Below, one piece after another: positions 45,159-53,573 of a stretch of 64,000 nt of DNA. Source of the stretch: Nocardioides sp. QY071 (GTDB lineage: Bacteria; Actinomycetota; Actinomycetes; Propionibacteriales; Nocardioidaceae); assembly GCF_029961765.1 (NCBI RefSeq), contig NZ_CP124681.1, positions 2,294,001 through 2,358,000 on the forward strand. The letters are read 5' to 3'. Below the pieces are notes generated by a model, which saw nothing but the letters and a program-made list of their open reading frames with translations, was not told the origin of the DNA and made no database searches. Each line of letters opens with the position of its first letter. Positions within the stretch are counted from its first letter, which is position 1. Position numbers and translations under genes: made by a program.

Positions 45159-46744
45159 GGCGCCGTCCCGGTGCGCAGGGTGACCGTGAACTCAGCGCCG
45201 CCGAGCCCGGACCGGCCGACCGCGACGTCGCCGTCGTGCTTGCGGGCGACCTGGACGACGAGCGCGAGGCCCAGGCCACGGCCGGTGCCGGGCTCGGCCT
45301 TGGTGGTCCAGCCGCGGTCGAGCACCCGGCCGGCGGCCTCCGCGTCGAGCCCCGGGCCGCTGTCGCCGACCCGGACGACGAGGGTGCCGGCGTCGCCCTC
45401 GAAGGCGACGGCGACCCGGCGCGGGTCGACGAGCGCCACGGCGTCGAAGGCGTTGTCGACGAGGTTGCCGACCACGGTGACCAGATCGCGGGCCGGGATG
45501 CTGCTGCCGGCCGGCACGGTGCCGGAGATGGCCAGGTCGATGCCGCGCTCGGCGCCCTCGGCGGTCTTGCCGAGCAGCAGCGCGGCCAGCACCGGGTCCT
45601 CGACGGCGCCGACGACCTGGTCGGTCAGCAGCTGGGCGACCTGGAGCTCGGAGGTCGCGAACTCGACCGCGTCGCCCGGGCGGCCCATCTCGATGAGGGA
45701 CACGACGGTGTGCAGGCGGTTGGCCGACTCGTGGTTCTGCGAGCGCAGGGACTCGGTGAGCCGTCGTACGACCTCGAGCTCGCCGGTGACCGAGCGCAGC
45801 TCGGTGTGGTCGCGCAGGGTGACGACCGAGCCCACGTCGCGGCCGTCCCACCGGGCGGGGGCGGCGGACACGACGAGCATCCGCTCGCCGGCGAGGTAGA
45901 GGTCGTCGGACTCCGCGGTGCGTCCACGCGCGGCGGCGACCAGGCCCGGCGCGAGGCCGAGGTCCTCGACCGGACGGCCGACGACGTCCTCGGGCAGCGC
46001 GAGCAGCCGCCGCGCCTCGTCGTTGGCGAGCTGGACCCGGCCGGATCCGTCGAGGAGCAGCAGGCCCTCGCGCACGGAGTGCAGGACGGCGGAGTAGTAC
46101 TCGTACATCCGCGCCAGCTCCTGCTCGCCCATCCCGTGGGTGACCCGGTGCAGCCGCCGGCCGAGCAGCCACGCACCGGTGAGGCCGAGCAGGAGCACCA
46201 GCAGCCCGCACAGCACGACGATGGTCACGTCGCGGCGCAGCCCGCGGTCGATGTCGCTGACGGTGATGCCGACCGAGACCAGGGCGACCACCTCGCCCCC
46301 GTCCTCCACCGGTACGACGGAGCGCACCGACGGGCCGAGGGTGCCGGTGTACTGCTGGGTGAAGACCTCGCCCCGGGGTGCGTCGCCGAGGTCGCCGACG
46401 AACTTCCGGCCGATCTGCGTGGGGTCGGGATGCGTGTAGCGGGTGCGGTCCAGGCCCATCACCACGACGAAGTCGGTGTCGGTGTCGCGGCGTACCTCCT
46501 CTGCCCACGGCTGCAGCTCGGCAGTCGGGTCGGCGCTGCGCAGCGCCTCGCGGACGGCGGGGGAGTCGGCCACGGTCTGGGCCACGGCGACCGCGCGCTG
46601 GGTGGCCCGGCTGCGCGAGTCGCGCCGGGCGTCGTACGACGCCATCAGGATGCCGACCACGACGAGCAGCAGCACCGTGCCGACCTGCAGCACCAGCACC
46701 TGGCGGGCGACCGGGCGGTCGCGGAGCGGGCGTGGGCGGGGCAC
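45155..46744 (-). CDS. CitA/DcuS-type sensor histidine kinase
   Basis: A kinase of about 529 aa. Two membrane helices (about residues 18-38 and 175-200) bracket an extracytoplasmic PAS-like sensor (VFTQQYTGTLGPSVRSVVPV). A cytoplasmic PAS domain and the HPK7-type core follow: RLTESLRSQNHESANRLHTVVSL with the phosphorylated His, then GNLVDNAFDAVA (N box) and TGRGLGLALV (G box). Family members sense C4-dicarboxylates or citrate outside the cell. The GTG at 46744 is preferred; an ATG at 46777 would add 11 residues. It diverges from dctA. Confidence 0.9.
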   Translation of the reverse strand: MPRPRPLRDRPVARQVLVLQVGTVLLLVVVGILMASYDARRDSRSRATQRAVAVAQTVADSPAVREALRSADPTAELQPWAEEVRRDTDTDFVVVMGLDRTRYTHPDPTQIGRKFVGDLGDAPRGEVFTQQYTGTLGPSVRSVVPVEDGGEVVALVSVGITVSDIDRGLRRDVTIVVLCGLLVLLLGLTGAWLLGRRLHRVTHGMGEQELARMYEYYSAVLHSVREGLLLLDGSGRVQLANDEARRLLALPEDVVGRPVEDLGLAPGLVAAARGRTAESDDLYLAGERMLVVSAAPARWDGRDVGSVVTLRDHTELRSVTGELEVVRRLTESLRSQNHESANRLHTVVSLIEMGRPGDAVEFATSELQVAQLLTDQVVGAVEDPVLAALLLGKTAEGAERGIDLAISGTVPAGSSIPARDLVTVVGNLVDNAFDAVALVDPRRVAVAFEGDAGTLVVRVGDSGPGLDAEAAGRVLDRGWTTKAEPGTGRGLGLALVVQVARKHDGDVAVGRSGLGGAEFTVTLRTGTAP

Positions 46745-46881
46745 GTCGCCATTCTCGCGCAGCCGGGGCCCCTGCATGTGACCTGCGCCACGAACACAAC
46801 GAACACAACGGTGACGGTCGTCACGACCGGTCGCAGAGTTGCGGAGAACCCCAGCCCGACCATGCGAAACCCGGAGGAACC

Positions 46882-48240
46882 ATGGGCACCACCAGTACGG
46901 CGAGCGCGACCCAGCGCGGCGCGCGGACGCACTATCTCTACCTCGCGGTGATCGGCGCAGTGCTGCTCGGCATCGCGACCGGCCTGCTGTTCCCCACCTT
47001 CGCGGTCGAGCTGAAGCCGCTCGGCGAGGGCTTCGTCAACCTGATCAAGATGATGATCCAGCCGGTCATCTTCTGCACGATCGTCCTCGGCGTCGGCTCG
47101 GTCGCCAGCGCCGCGAAGGTCGGCCGGGTCGGCGGACTCGCCCTCGGCTACTTCCTCGTCATGTCGACGGTCGCGCTGTCGATCGGCATGCTCGTCGGCA
47201 ACCTGCTGCAGCCCGGCGACGGCCTGCACCTGACCGCCGAGGCGGCCGCGACCGCGCAGGAGAAGGCGGCCGAGGGGCACGCCGACACCACCGCCTTCCT
47301 GCTCGGGATCATCCCGACCTCGGCCTTCAGTGCGCTCACCAGCGGCAGCGTGCTGCAGACCCTCCTGATCGCGCTGCTCGTCGGCTTCGCGCTGCAGCGC
47401 ATGGGCGCGACCAGCGCACCGATCATCACCGCCGTCAGCCACCTGCAGCGCCTCGTGTTCCGGCTGCTGGCGATGATCATGTGGGCCGCCCCGGTCGGCG
47501 CCTTCGGCGCGATGGCCGCGGTCACCGGCCAGGGCGGCGTGGACGCGCTGAAGAGCCTCGCCGTGCTGATGGTGGGCTTCTACATCACCTGCGTGCTGTT
47601 CGTCGTCGTCGTTCTCGGCGCGCTGCTCAAGCTCGCCACCGGCATCAACATCTTCGCGCTGCTGCGCTACCTGGGCCGCGAGTTCCTGCTCATCCTCGCC
47701 ACCTCGTCCTCGGAGTCCGCGCTGCCCCGGGCCATCGCCAAGCTCGAGCACGCCGGCATCGACAAGACCACCGTCGGCGTCGTCGTCCCGACCGGCTACT
47801 CGTTCAACCTCGACGGCACCGCGATCTACCTGACCATGGCCTCGATCTTCATCGCCGAGGCGATGGGCACCCCGCTCGCGCTGGGCGAGCAGGTCTCGCT
47901 GCTGCTGTTCATGATGATCGCCGCCAAGGGCGCCGCCGGCGTGACCGGCTCCGGCATGGCCGTGCTGGCCGGTGGCCTGCAGTCGCACCGGCCCGAGCTG
48001 GTCGACGGCGTCGGCCTGATCGTCGGCATCGACCGGTTCATGTCCGAGGCCCGGGCGCTGACCAACTTCGCCGGCAACGCGGTCGGCACCGTCCTGGTCG
48101 GCCACTGGACCGGCAGCATCGACCGGGCCCGGCTGGACCGGGTGCTCGCCGGCGAGGAGCCGTTCGACGAGACCACGATGGTCGACGACCACGCGCCGGC
48201 GCCGGATGCCGAGGCGCGGCGGGTGCCTCAGCCGGTCTGA
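46882..48240 (+). CDS. dctA: C4-dicarboxylate:cation symporter DctA
   Basis: A 452-aa member of the dicarboxylate/amino acid:cation symporter family, with eight helices and two re-entrant hairpins. Signature blocks: VNLIKMMIQPVIFCTIVLGV; the serine-rich hairpin ILATSSSESALPRA; PTGYSFNLDGTAIYLTMASI, which is part of the Na+/substrate site; and ALTNFAGNAVGT. It imports succinate, fumarate or malate. The ATG at 46882 follows a GGAGGA ribosome-binding site. The adjacent divergent two-component pair is its expected activator. Its 3' end overlaps the next gene by 13 bases. Confidence 0.94.
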   Translation: MGTTSTASATQRGARTHYLYLAVIGAVLLGIATGLLFPTFAVELKPLGEGFVNLIKMMIQPVIFCTIVLGVGSVASAAKVGRVGGLALGYFLVMSTVALSIGMLVGNLLQPGDGLHLTAEAAATAQEKAAEGHADTTAFLLGIIPTSAFSALTSGSVLQTLLIALLVGFALQRMGATSAPIITAVSHLQRLVFRLLAMIMWAAPVGAFGAMAAVTGQGGVDALKSLAVLMVGFYITCVLFVVVVLGALLKLATGINIFALLRYLGREFLLILATSSSESALPRAIAKLEHAGIDKTTVGVVVPTGYSFNLDGTAIYLTMASIFIAEAMGTPLALGEQVSLLLFMMIAAKGAAGVTGSGMAVLAGGLQSHRPELVDGVGLIVGIDRFMSEARALTNFAGNAVGTVLVGHWTGSIDRARLDRVLAGEEPFDETTMVDDHAPAPDAEARRVPQPV

Positions 48241-49358
48241 TCGACCAGGTCCAGGACGTAGCGGGCGGTGGCTGCCCTGGTGGCGGCCATCGCCCGCAGC
48301 GCGTCGGTGGGCTCCTCTTCGAGCACCTCGAAGGGGATCGCCGAGAGCCCGCTGAAGATCAGCAGGTGCAGCGCGTGCGCGCGCCTGACCGCGTCGATGC
48401 CGAGGTCGACGCCCTCGGCGACCAGGCCCTCGACGTACGCCGCCAGGCAGGTCGCGTCACGCTCACCGAGGTCGCTCGCATCGCGGCGACCGATCTGGAC
48501 GTCGCCGACGAGCAGCTGGCCGAGGTCGAACCCGACCGGCAGTGCCATGAAGAACCCGAAGTCGATCATCGTGAAGCCGTCGCGGTCGGGCCGCACCAGC
48601 AGGTTGTTGGGACAGGCGTCGCCGTGGCCGACCAGCTCCGGCTGGTCCAGCAGCTCCTCGGTGAGCCGCGGCAGGGCGTCGACGGCGGCCAGCAGGCGCG
48701 GTCGAAGGTCGGCGAACGCGCCGGCGACGAGCGGGTGCCGCCACACGCCCTCGTCGCCGAGGATCGGCAGCACCTGGTGGCCGAGCCGGCCGTCGACGTA
48801 GCTGCGGACATCCCACTCCCGGCTGCCGATCCGGGCCAGGGCCCGCACACCGGGGCGGGCCGCGAACCTGCCGAGCAGGTGCGCTGCGTGCCGGTAGCGG
48901 GCCAAGTCCCACGTCACGTCGGCCGTCGGCACCACCTCGAGCCACACGGTGTACGCGCCGTCGTCGATGTCGTGGACGCCCAGCGCGCGCGGGATCGCCA
49001 GGCCCTCGGGCAGGTGGTCGGCGAGGTCCGAGGAGTAGACCGCGCCCTCGGTGCGCCACGGCACCATCCCGGCGGCCCAGGACCGGATCTCCTCCGGGAC
49101 GTCGAGGAAGAACGGCGAGCGCGACCACTCGTGGACGTGCTTCACGAACATCCGGAAGTCGTGGGCATGGCCGTCGACCGCCGCGGTCCCGCGCACCCAC
49201 CAGCGACCTCCGGTGGTGATCGCGGGCAGCGCGTAGTCGACGACCTCGGCGCGGGAGGAGAGCAGCTCGACGTCGTCGACCCCGAGCAGCTCGGCGACCA
49301 TCGCCGCGAGCACGTCATCGCCGACATCGGCGGCACCGAGAGCGGATCGGTCGTGCAC
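48228..49358 (-). CDS. Aminoglycoside phosphotransferase-family kinase
   Basis: A 376-aa APH-fold small-molecule kinase. The Brenner-type motif GHGDACPNNLLVR contains the catalytic Asp, and FTMIDFGFFMALP contains the metal-binding Asp. The N-terminal lobe is loosely conserved, with no clear P-loop Lys. Substrates of the family range from aminoglycosides to choline or sugars, so none is assigned. The GTG at 49358 follows AGGAGGTCACC. It is convergent with dctA. Confidence 0.83.
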   Translation of the reverse strand: MHDRSALGAADVGDDVLAAMVAELLGVDDVELLSSRAEVVDYALPAITTGGRWWVRGTAAVDGHAHDFRMFVKHVHEWSRSPFFLDVPEEIRSWAAGMVPWRTEGAVYSSDLADHLPEGLAIPRALGVHDIDDGAYTVWLEVVPTADVTWDLARYRHAAHLLGRFAARPGVRALARIGSREWDVRSYVDGRLGHQVLPILGDEGVWRHPLVAGAFADLRPRLLAAVDALPRLTEELLDQPELVGHGDACPNNLLVRPDRDGFTMIDFGFFMALPVGFDLGQLLVGDVQIGRRDASDLGERDATCLAAYVEGLVAEGVDLGIDAVRRAHALHLLIFSGLSAIPFEVLEEEPTDALRAMAATRAATARYVLDLVDQTG

Positions 49359-49458
49359 GGTGACCTCCTGGCAGCGAGTCCCGAGCGATGCAGATCACCC
49401 GATCGTAGGGCCGTGCGGGTCCCCGGGGCACTGGCTCCGGGCCGCTAGCGTGAGGGCC

Positions 49459-50412
49459 ATGGCGGAGGACTCGGGCACCCAGGTCGTGGTGCCGTGGCCC
49501 CGTCGCCTCGCCCACCTGGTGTGGCGCCTGGTGGTCACGACGGTGAGCTCGTGCCTGAAGTACCGCGTCACCGGGCTCGCGGCCGAGGCCGCCTTCTTCG
49601 CGGTGGTCTCGGTGCCGCCGCTGGTCTTCGCCCTCGCCGGCGGCGTCGGCTACGTCACCGAGCACTTCACCGCCGCCCAGGTCGACGAGGTGCGTCGTGC
49701 CGTCGTCGACCTGTTCTCGCGCTTCCTCACCGACACGGCCGTCAACAAGGTGATCAAGCCGACCATGGACGACGTGCTGCGCGGCGGCCGGTTCGACGTG
49801 ATCTCGCTCGGGTTCGTGCTGGCCCTGTGGTCGGGCTCCCGGGCGCTCAACGTCTTCGTCGACACCATCACGATCATGCACGGGCTCGGCGGGCACCGGG
49901 GGATCGTGCGCACCCGGGCCCTGTCGTTCGTGCTCTACATCCTCGCCGTGATCTCCGGCGCGATCACGCTGCCGCTGGTGGTGGCCGGGCCCAAGCTGGT
50001 GCGGTCCTGGCTGCCCAACCGGGCGGAGTTCCTGATGGGGTTCTACTGGCCGCTGATCATCGTGATGTGCGTGTGCTTCCTCGCCACGCTCTACCACGTC
50101 TCGGTGCCGGTGCGGACCAACTGGAGCTTCAACCTGCCCGGTGCGGTGTTCTCGCTGACCAGCTGGGTCGTCGGGTCCTACCTCCTGCGCTGGGTGCTGA
50201 CCGTGACCGCCGAGGACTCCCACTCGATCTACGGCCCACTGGCCGCGCCGATCGCGATCCTGGTGTGGCTCTACATCGCCGCGCTCGCCGTGCTCATCGG
50301 TGCGGGCGTCAACGCCGCCTTCGACGAGGTGTTCCCGCAGGAGGCCACGCAGCGGGCGCGCCGGGAGCTGCTCGACCGCCTGCTGCGTCGTACGCCGGAC
50401 CCGGTGGAGTAG
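49459..50412 (+). CDS. YihY/BrkB-family inner membrane protein
   Basis: A 317-aa membrane protein with six predicted helices. Blocks typical of the family: AAFFAVVSVPPLVFALAGGVGYV, VISLGFVLALWSGSRALNVFVDTI, and SIYGPLAAPIAILVWLYIAA. Despite the old name (ribonuclease BN) the family is not an RNase, and its biochemical role is not established. The ATG at 49459 has no strong ribosome-binding site. The stop is nine bases before the channel gene, so they may be co-transcribed. Confidence 0.9.
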   Translation: MAEDSGTQVVVPWPRRLAHLVWRLVVTTVSSCLKYRVTGLAAEAAFFAVVSVPPLVFALAGGVGYVTEHFTAAQVDEVRRAVVDLFSRFLTDTAVNKVIKPTMDDVLRGGRFDVISLGFVLALWSGSRALNVFVDTITIMHGLGGHRGIVRTRALSFVLYILAVISGAITLPLVVAGPKLVRSWLPNRAEFLMGFYWPLIIVMCVCFLATLYHVSVPVRTNWSFNLPGAVFSLTSWVVGSYLLRWVLTVTAEDSHSIYGPLAAPIAILVWLYIAALAVLIGAGVNAAFDEVFPQEATQRARRELLDRLLRRTPDPVE

Positions 50413-50421
50413 GTTCCCGCC

Positions 50422-51537
50422 GTGGGTGTGCTGAGCGGAGGACCGGCCGAGACCCCCCTGACGGGGCAGGTCGCGCTGCCCGAGCGGATCCGGTCGCCCT
50501 GGTGGCAGCTGGGGCGGCGCCTGCTGCTCGCCCTGGCGATCCTGGCCGGCACCGTGCTGCTGGTCTACCTCGACCGCGACGGCTATCGCGACTCCGGCGA
50601 CGCCACGGCGGGCGACCCCACCGGCAGGATCACCCTGATCGACGCGATCTACTACACGACCGTCACCTTGAGCACCACCGGCTACGGCGACATCTCGCCG
50701 GTCAGCGACGGCGCCCGCCTGGTCAACGCGTTCATCATCACCCCGGCCCGCATCGGGTTCCTCGTGCTCTTGATCGGCACCACCCTCGAGGTGCTCGCCC
50801 AGCGCACTCGCGAGCTCTTCCGGATCTCCCGTTGGAGGAACAACATGGGACACCACGTCGTGGTGATCGGCTACGGCACCAAGGGCCGCAGCGCCGTCGA
50901 GACGCTGGTCGGCAACGGCCTCGACCGCGAGCACGTCGTGGTGGTCGACCCGAGTCCGGTCGCGCTGGCCGACGCCCACGCCGACCAGCTCGCCGTCGTC
51001 ACGGGCGATGCCACCCGTCGCGGCGTCCTGCAGCGCGCCGGCGTCGCGGAGGCCGAGCAGGTCATCATCACCACCGGCCGCGACGACTCCAACGTGCTCG
51101 CCGCGCTCACCGTGCGCCAGCTCAACCCCGACGCCTGGATCGTCGCCGCGGTCAGCGAGCAGGAGAACGCACCGCTGATGCGGCAGTCCGGTGCCGACTC
51201 GGTCATCACCTCCTCCGACGCCGTCGGCCGGCTCCTCGGCCTCTCCACTCTCTCGCCCACGCTCGGCACGGTGATGGAGGACCTGCTCACCTACGGCGAG
51301 GGACTCGAGGTCGCCGAGCGCGAGCTGCTCGTCAACGAGGTCGGCATGCCGCCCCAGTCGCTGCCCGACCAGGTGATCGCGGTGGTCCGCGACGAGAAGG
51401 TCTACCGCTACTTCGACCCGGTCGTGACCCTGCTCGCCCGCGGGGACCGGCTGGTCGTCGTACGCCCGGCCAAGGAGCTGCCCTGGGCCCCCCGTCCGGG
51501 CACGCACGACGAGGACTTCGCCGCGGACGAGGACTGA
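50422..51537 (+). CDS. Kch-like potassium channel with RCK (TrkA-N) domain
   Basis: A 371-aa two-helix K+ channel. After one N-terminal helix (about 33-50), the pore loop has the selectivity filter TTGYGD at residues 85-90, then a second helix (INAFIITPARIGFLVLLIG region). A linker leads to an RCK domain with the Rossmann motif VVVIGYGTKGRSAVETL and a TrkA-C-like tail (EVAERELLVNEVGMP). Gating by a nucleotide or Ca2+-like ligand is expected for the family. The start is a GTG at 50422. Confidence 0.93.
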   Translation: MGVLSGGPAETPLTGQVALPERIRSPWWQLGRRLLLALAILAGTVLLVYLDRDGYRDSGDATAGDPTGRITLIDAIYYTTVTLSTTGYGDISPVSDGARLVNAFIITPARIGFLVLLIGTTLEVLAQRTRELFRISRWRNNMGHHVVVIGYGTKGRSAVETLVGNGLDREHVVVVDPSPVALADAHADQLAVVTGDATRRGVLQRAGVAEAEQVIITTGRDDSNVLAALTVRQLNPDAWIVAAVSEQENAPLMRQSGADSVITSSDAVGRLLGLSTLSPTLGTVMEDLLTYGEGLEVAERELLVNEVGMPPQSLPDQVIAVVRDEKVYRYFDPVVTLLARGDRLVVVRPAKELPWAPRPGTHDEDFAADED

Positions 51538-51693
51538 GCCGGTGAAGGCAGGCTGAGCCCGGGACCCTCGGCGGGACCCCTGGTCCTCCCGGACTACGCC
51601 GGTCGCCGACGACCGTCCTGACCTGAGTGTCGATCGGTCCGATCCGGCTCGCGCCGCGCGACATCGGCTCCGCGAACCGGCAGGGTGGGTCGC

Positions 51694-51867
51694 ATGGGGA
51701 AGGACTTCGGACCGTGGGTGCGCCACGACTGGTGCCCACGTTGCTACCGCCTGACGGAGCAGACGCGTTGGTACCGACGACTACTCGGCGAGCCGCCGGA
51801 CCAGCACGAGCGGCGGGTGCGCTGCAACGAGTGCTCGGCCGACCTGGGCCACGCCGCGGCCAGCTGA
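51694..51867 (+). CDS. Small zinc-ribbon-like protein
   Basis: A 57-aa protein with WCPRCYRLTEQTRWYRRLL and VRCNECSADLGH: two CxxC pairs, typical of a zinc knuckle, and basic residues between them. The ATG at 51694 begins MGKDFGPWVRHDW. I do not recognise the family. The spacing and Cys pattern make it more likely real than a random frame, but there is no conserved context. Confidence 0.6.
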   Translation: MGKDFGPWVRHDWCPRCYRLTEQTRWYRRLLGEPPDQHERRVRCNECSADLGHAAAS

Positions 51868-51881
51868 GCGTGTGACAGCGG

Positions 51882-51905
51882 GGTTGGCCTCTGGGGATCG
51901 GGTAC
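51882..51905 (+). promoter_or_regulatory. Possible SigB/SigF-type promoter
   Basis: GGTT at 51882-51885, a 14-base spacer, and GGGTAC at 51900-51905 match the GTTT-N14-16-GGGTA pattern of stress sigma factors of the SigB/SigF class. It stands 38 bases upstream of the ATG at 51943, which gives a sensible leader. Confidence 0.5.
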
Positions 51906-51942
51906 TGCGCGGTCGAAGTCCGTATCCGAGGAGGAGGCACTC

Positions 51943-52326
51943 ATGCACCGCAAGAGCACGGCCGAACAGTTGAGGGACGACCTGCGCGATCTCGTCGACG
52001 CTGTCGTGCCCGAGGTCGAGTCCGCGGCCCACGCCGTCGCGGAGAAGGCACCACCGCTGATCCACCACGGCCGCGCCGTGGCCGTCGAGAAGGGCACGCG
52101 GGCGGCGACGTCGCTCGCCCAGCGGATCCCGGACCCGGTCATCGATCGGCTGCCGGACACGGTCGCGGACCGGCTCCCGCAGCCGCACCGCAGGCGGGGC
52201 CGGACGCTGCTCGTGCTCGGCGCGCTCGGCCTCCTCGGTGCAGGCGCCGCGGTCGTCGCCCGCCGGCGGCAGGCCCCACCCGAACGCCCCGTGGTGACCG
52301 GGATCGACGAGCAGGACCGGGCCTGA
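51943..52326 (+). CDS. Small membrane-tethered hypothetical protein
   Basis: A 127-aa protein. The N-terminal 75 residues form an amphipathic helix region rich in Ala, Val and Glu (LRDDLRDLVDAVVPEVESAA). A basic segment PHRRRGR then precedes one membrane helix (about 88-106) and a short polar tail. A strong GGAGGAGG ribosome-binding site precedes the ATG. The layout resembles actinobacterial small stress-associated membrane proteins. A stress-sigma-like promoter lies upstream. Function unknown. Confidence 0.65.
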   Translation: MHRKSTAEQLRDDLRDLVDAVVPEVESAAHAVAEKAPPLIHHGRAVAVEKGTRAATSLAQRIPDPVIDRLPDTVADRLPQPHRRRGRTLLVLGALGLLGAGAAVVARRRQAPPERPVVTGIDEQDRA

Positions 52327-52331
52327 CGTAT

Positions 52332-52347
52332 TCGAACATGTGTTCTA
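52332..52347. promoter_or_regulatory. Orphan SOS (LexA-like) box
   Basis: TCGAACATGTGTTCTA fits the actinobacterial LexA consensus TCGAAC-N4-GTTCGA with one mismatch. It lies 10 bases before the ATG of a 69-aa gene, overlapping where the RNA start should be, so LexA would block it directly. The neighbouring genes have no known repair role. Confidence 0.72.
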
Positions 52348-52357
52348 TTCTGGGCTC

Positions 52358-52567
52358 ATGGCGGGGGTGCGGCACGTGTGGGTCCGACTGCCGTTCGTGC
52401 CCGTCGAGCTGCCCGGCCTGGTGCTCCACTGGCGCGCGACCGACAACGGCTGGGAGGGCCTGGTGTCGTACGTCGACCGCGAGGGTCGGGCGGTGACCGA
52501 CTGGCTGGCCGCGACCGCTCTGCGGCCGGTGCCGCTCGAGCAGAAGGGCGGCTCGCCGGCGCCGTGA
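52358..52567 (+). CDS. SOS-controlled small protein
   Basis: A 69-aa protein: MAGVRHVWVRLPFVPVELPG, VLHWRATDNGWEGLVSYVDR, then TDWLAATALRPVPLEQKG. It is mainly beta-strand in appearance, with no Cys and no signal peptide. It is preceded by a LexA-like box, which argues that it is a real gene induced by DNA damage. Similar small proteins lie with imuB/dnaE2 mutagenesis genes in actinobacteria, from memory; those genes are not present here. The ATG at 52358 is the only start after the box. Confidence 0.72.
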   Translation: MAGVRHVWVRLPFVPVELPGLVLHWRATDNGWEGLVSYVDREGRAVTDWLAATALRPVPLEQKGGSPAP

Positions 52568-52654
52568 CCCGGACGGCGACGGCGTGCGGGATCGTCGGAG
52601 GTCATCTCGTCGTTTTCGCCCCGCGCGGCGGCTCTGGCCACTACTCTCGGTCCC

Positions 52655-52742
52655 GGTTCCCCAACCACAGCGTGCCCGACGAACCCCACACTCGCCGGGC
52701 ACGGGACGCCCTGCCCGGCATCGCCGGGCAGGGCGTTCTTCG
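52655..52742 (+). ncRNA. Candidate small RNA with C-rich loops and terminator (6C-like)
   Basis: Three hairpins follow each other in a region with no gene: a small one around GGTTCCCCAACC (about 52655-52666); a second with stem GTGCCCG/CGGGCAC (52672-52678 and 52696-52702) and a loop containing CCCC; and a strong one with 13-bp arms CGCCCTGCCCGGC/GCCGGGCAGGGCG (52707-52719 and 52723-52735) followed by TTCTTCGT. Two C-rich loops followed by a terminator resemble the 6C RNA family of actinobacteria, but the match is from memory and the boundary is uncertain. Confidence 0.5.
52707..52742 (+). terminator. Intrinsic terminator of the candidate RNA
   Basis: A 13-bp perfect stem with a three-base loop (ATC) and a trailing TTCTTCGT. 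This is the best T-followed hairpin in the window on the plus strand. It would end the candidate small RNA and any transcript from the SOS-controlled gene. Confidence 0.75.
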
Positions 52743-53134
52743 TACCCGGACCTGGTCGCTCGTGATGTCGCCCGTCGTGCGGCGGGTAAAGCCTTCGCGA
52801 AGTGCCTCCGGTGCTCCGGCCGCCGACCTACTCTGAGCCACACCAGGCGATTCTCGGGATCGGCCAGGTTGCGACGATGAAGGGATCCCGCGCATGTCGA
52901 TCGTGCGTCCGCAGCTCGACGTGGCTCCCTGCGTCCCCCCTTCCCCGGCTCGTGGCTGTTCCCTGCATCGGGCCGGCCGTGGTGAGGCGTCCCCACTCAG
53001 CCTGACCATGGGCGGGTGCTCTCCGGGAGACCACTGAGTGCCTGTCGGACCCGGGAATCCCGGGTGTCCGCTCCGTTGCGGGAAGAGCGCGCCCGCGACG
53101 GAGCGGACGACCACCCGGCCGCCATGATGGACCC
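52743..53134. other. Gene-free stretch before the YjbQ gene
   Basis: About 390 bp without a supported gene; the open frames on both strands look like chance frames in GC-rich DNA. It contains a palindrome ACCCGGGAATCCCGGGT (53048-53064), and CACTCAG/CTGAGTG inverted copies about 40 bases apart (around 52994-53040). These may be promoter or leader elements of the next gene, but nothing decides it. Confidence 0.4.
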
Positions 53135-53539
53135 GTGGACACCGAGACCAGGACCTACCGCACCGGCGAGCGCGACGTCGTCCTCGACCTGACCCGCGAC
53201 TGCGCGGCCTTCGTCGCGGGCCGTGGCGACGGCCTGCTCCACGTCTTCGTGCCGCACGCCACCTGCGGCCTCGCGATCCTCGAGACCGGCGCCGGCAGCG
53301 ACGACGACCTGCTCGCCCTCCTCGGCGACCTGCTGCCCGCCGACGACCGCTGGCTGCACCGCCACGGCACCCGCGGCCACGGGCGGTCCCACGTGCTGCC
53401 GGCCCTGGTGCCGCCGTACGCCACCGTGCCGGTGCTCGCCGGCAGCCTCGCGCTCGGGACCTGGCAGAGCATCTGCCTGGTGGACCTCAACGTCGACAAC
53501 CACGAGCGTGAGGTGCGGTTCAGCTTCCTCGCGGGATGA
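53135..53539 (+). CDS. YjbQ-family protein (UPF0047)
   Basis: A 134-aa protein with the YjbQ signature: GDGLLHVFVPHATCGLAILE, GHGRSHVLPALVPPYATVPV, and LALGTWQSICLVDLN. The His/Cys/Asp set forms the family's presumed active site. The family has been linked to weak thiamin-phosphate-synthase activity, though its true role is uncertain. The GTG at 53135 is the first start compatible with the domain. It is convergent with the ring-cleavage gene. Confidence 0.88.
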   Translation: MDTETRTYRTGERDVVLDLTRDCAAFVAGRGDGLLHVFVPHATCGLAILETGAGSDDDLLALLGDLLPADDRWLHRHGTRGHGRSHVLPALVPPYATVPVLAGSLALGTWQSICLVDLNVDNHEREVRFSFLAG

Positions 53540-53573
53540 GGCGGCGCAGCGGGAACGCTCGCGCGGCAGGACA

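Noticed and set aside
52568..53134. Several open frames on both strands in the region before the YjbQ gene
   Set aside because: They overlap hairpins and the candidate RNA, lack ribosome-binding sites and show no recognisable protein pattern.
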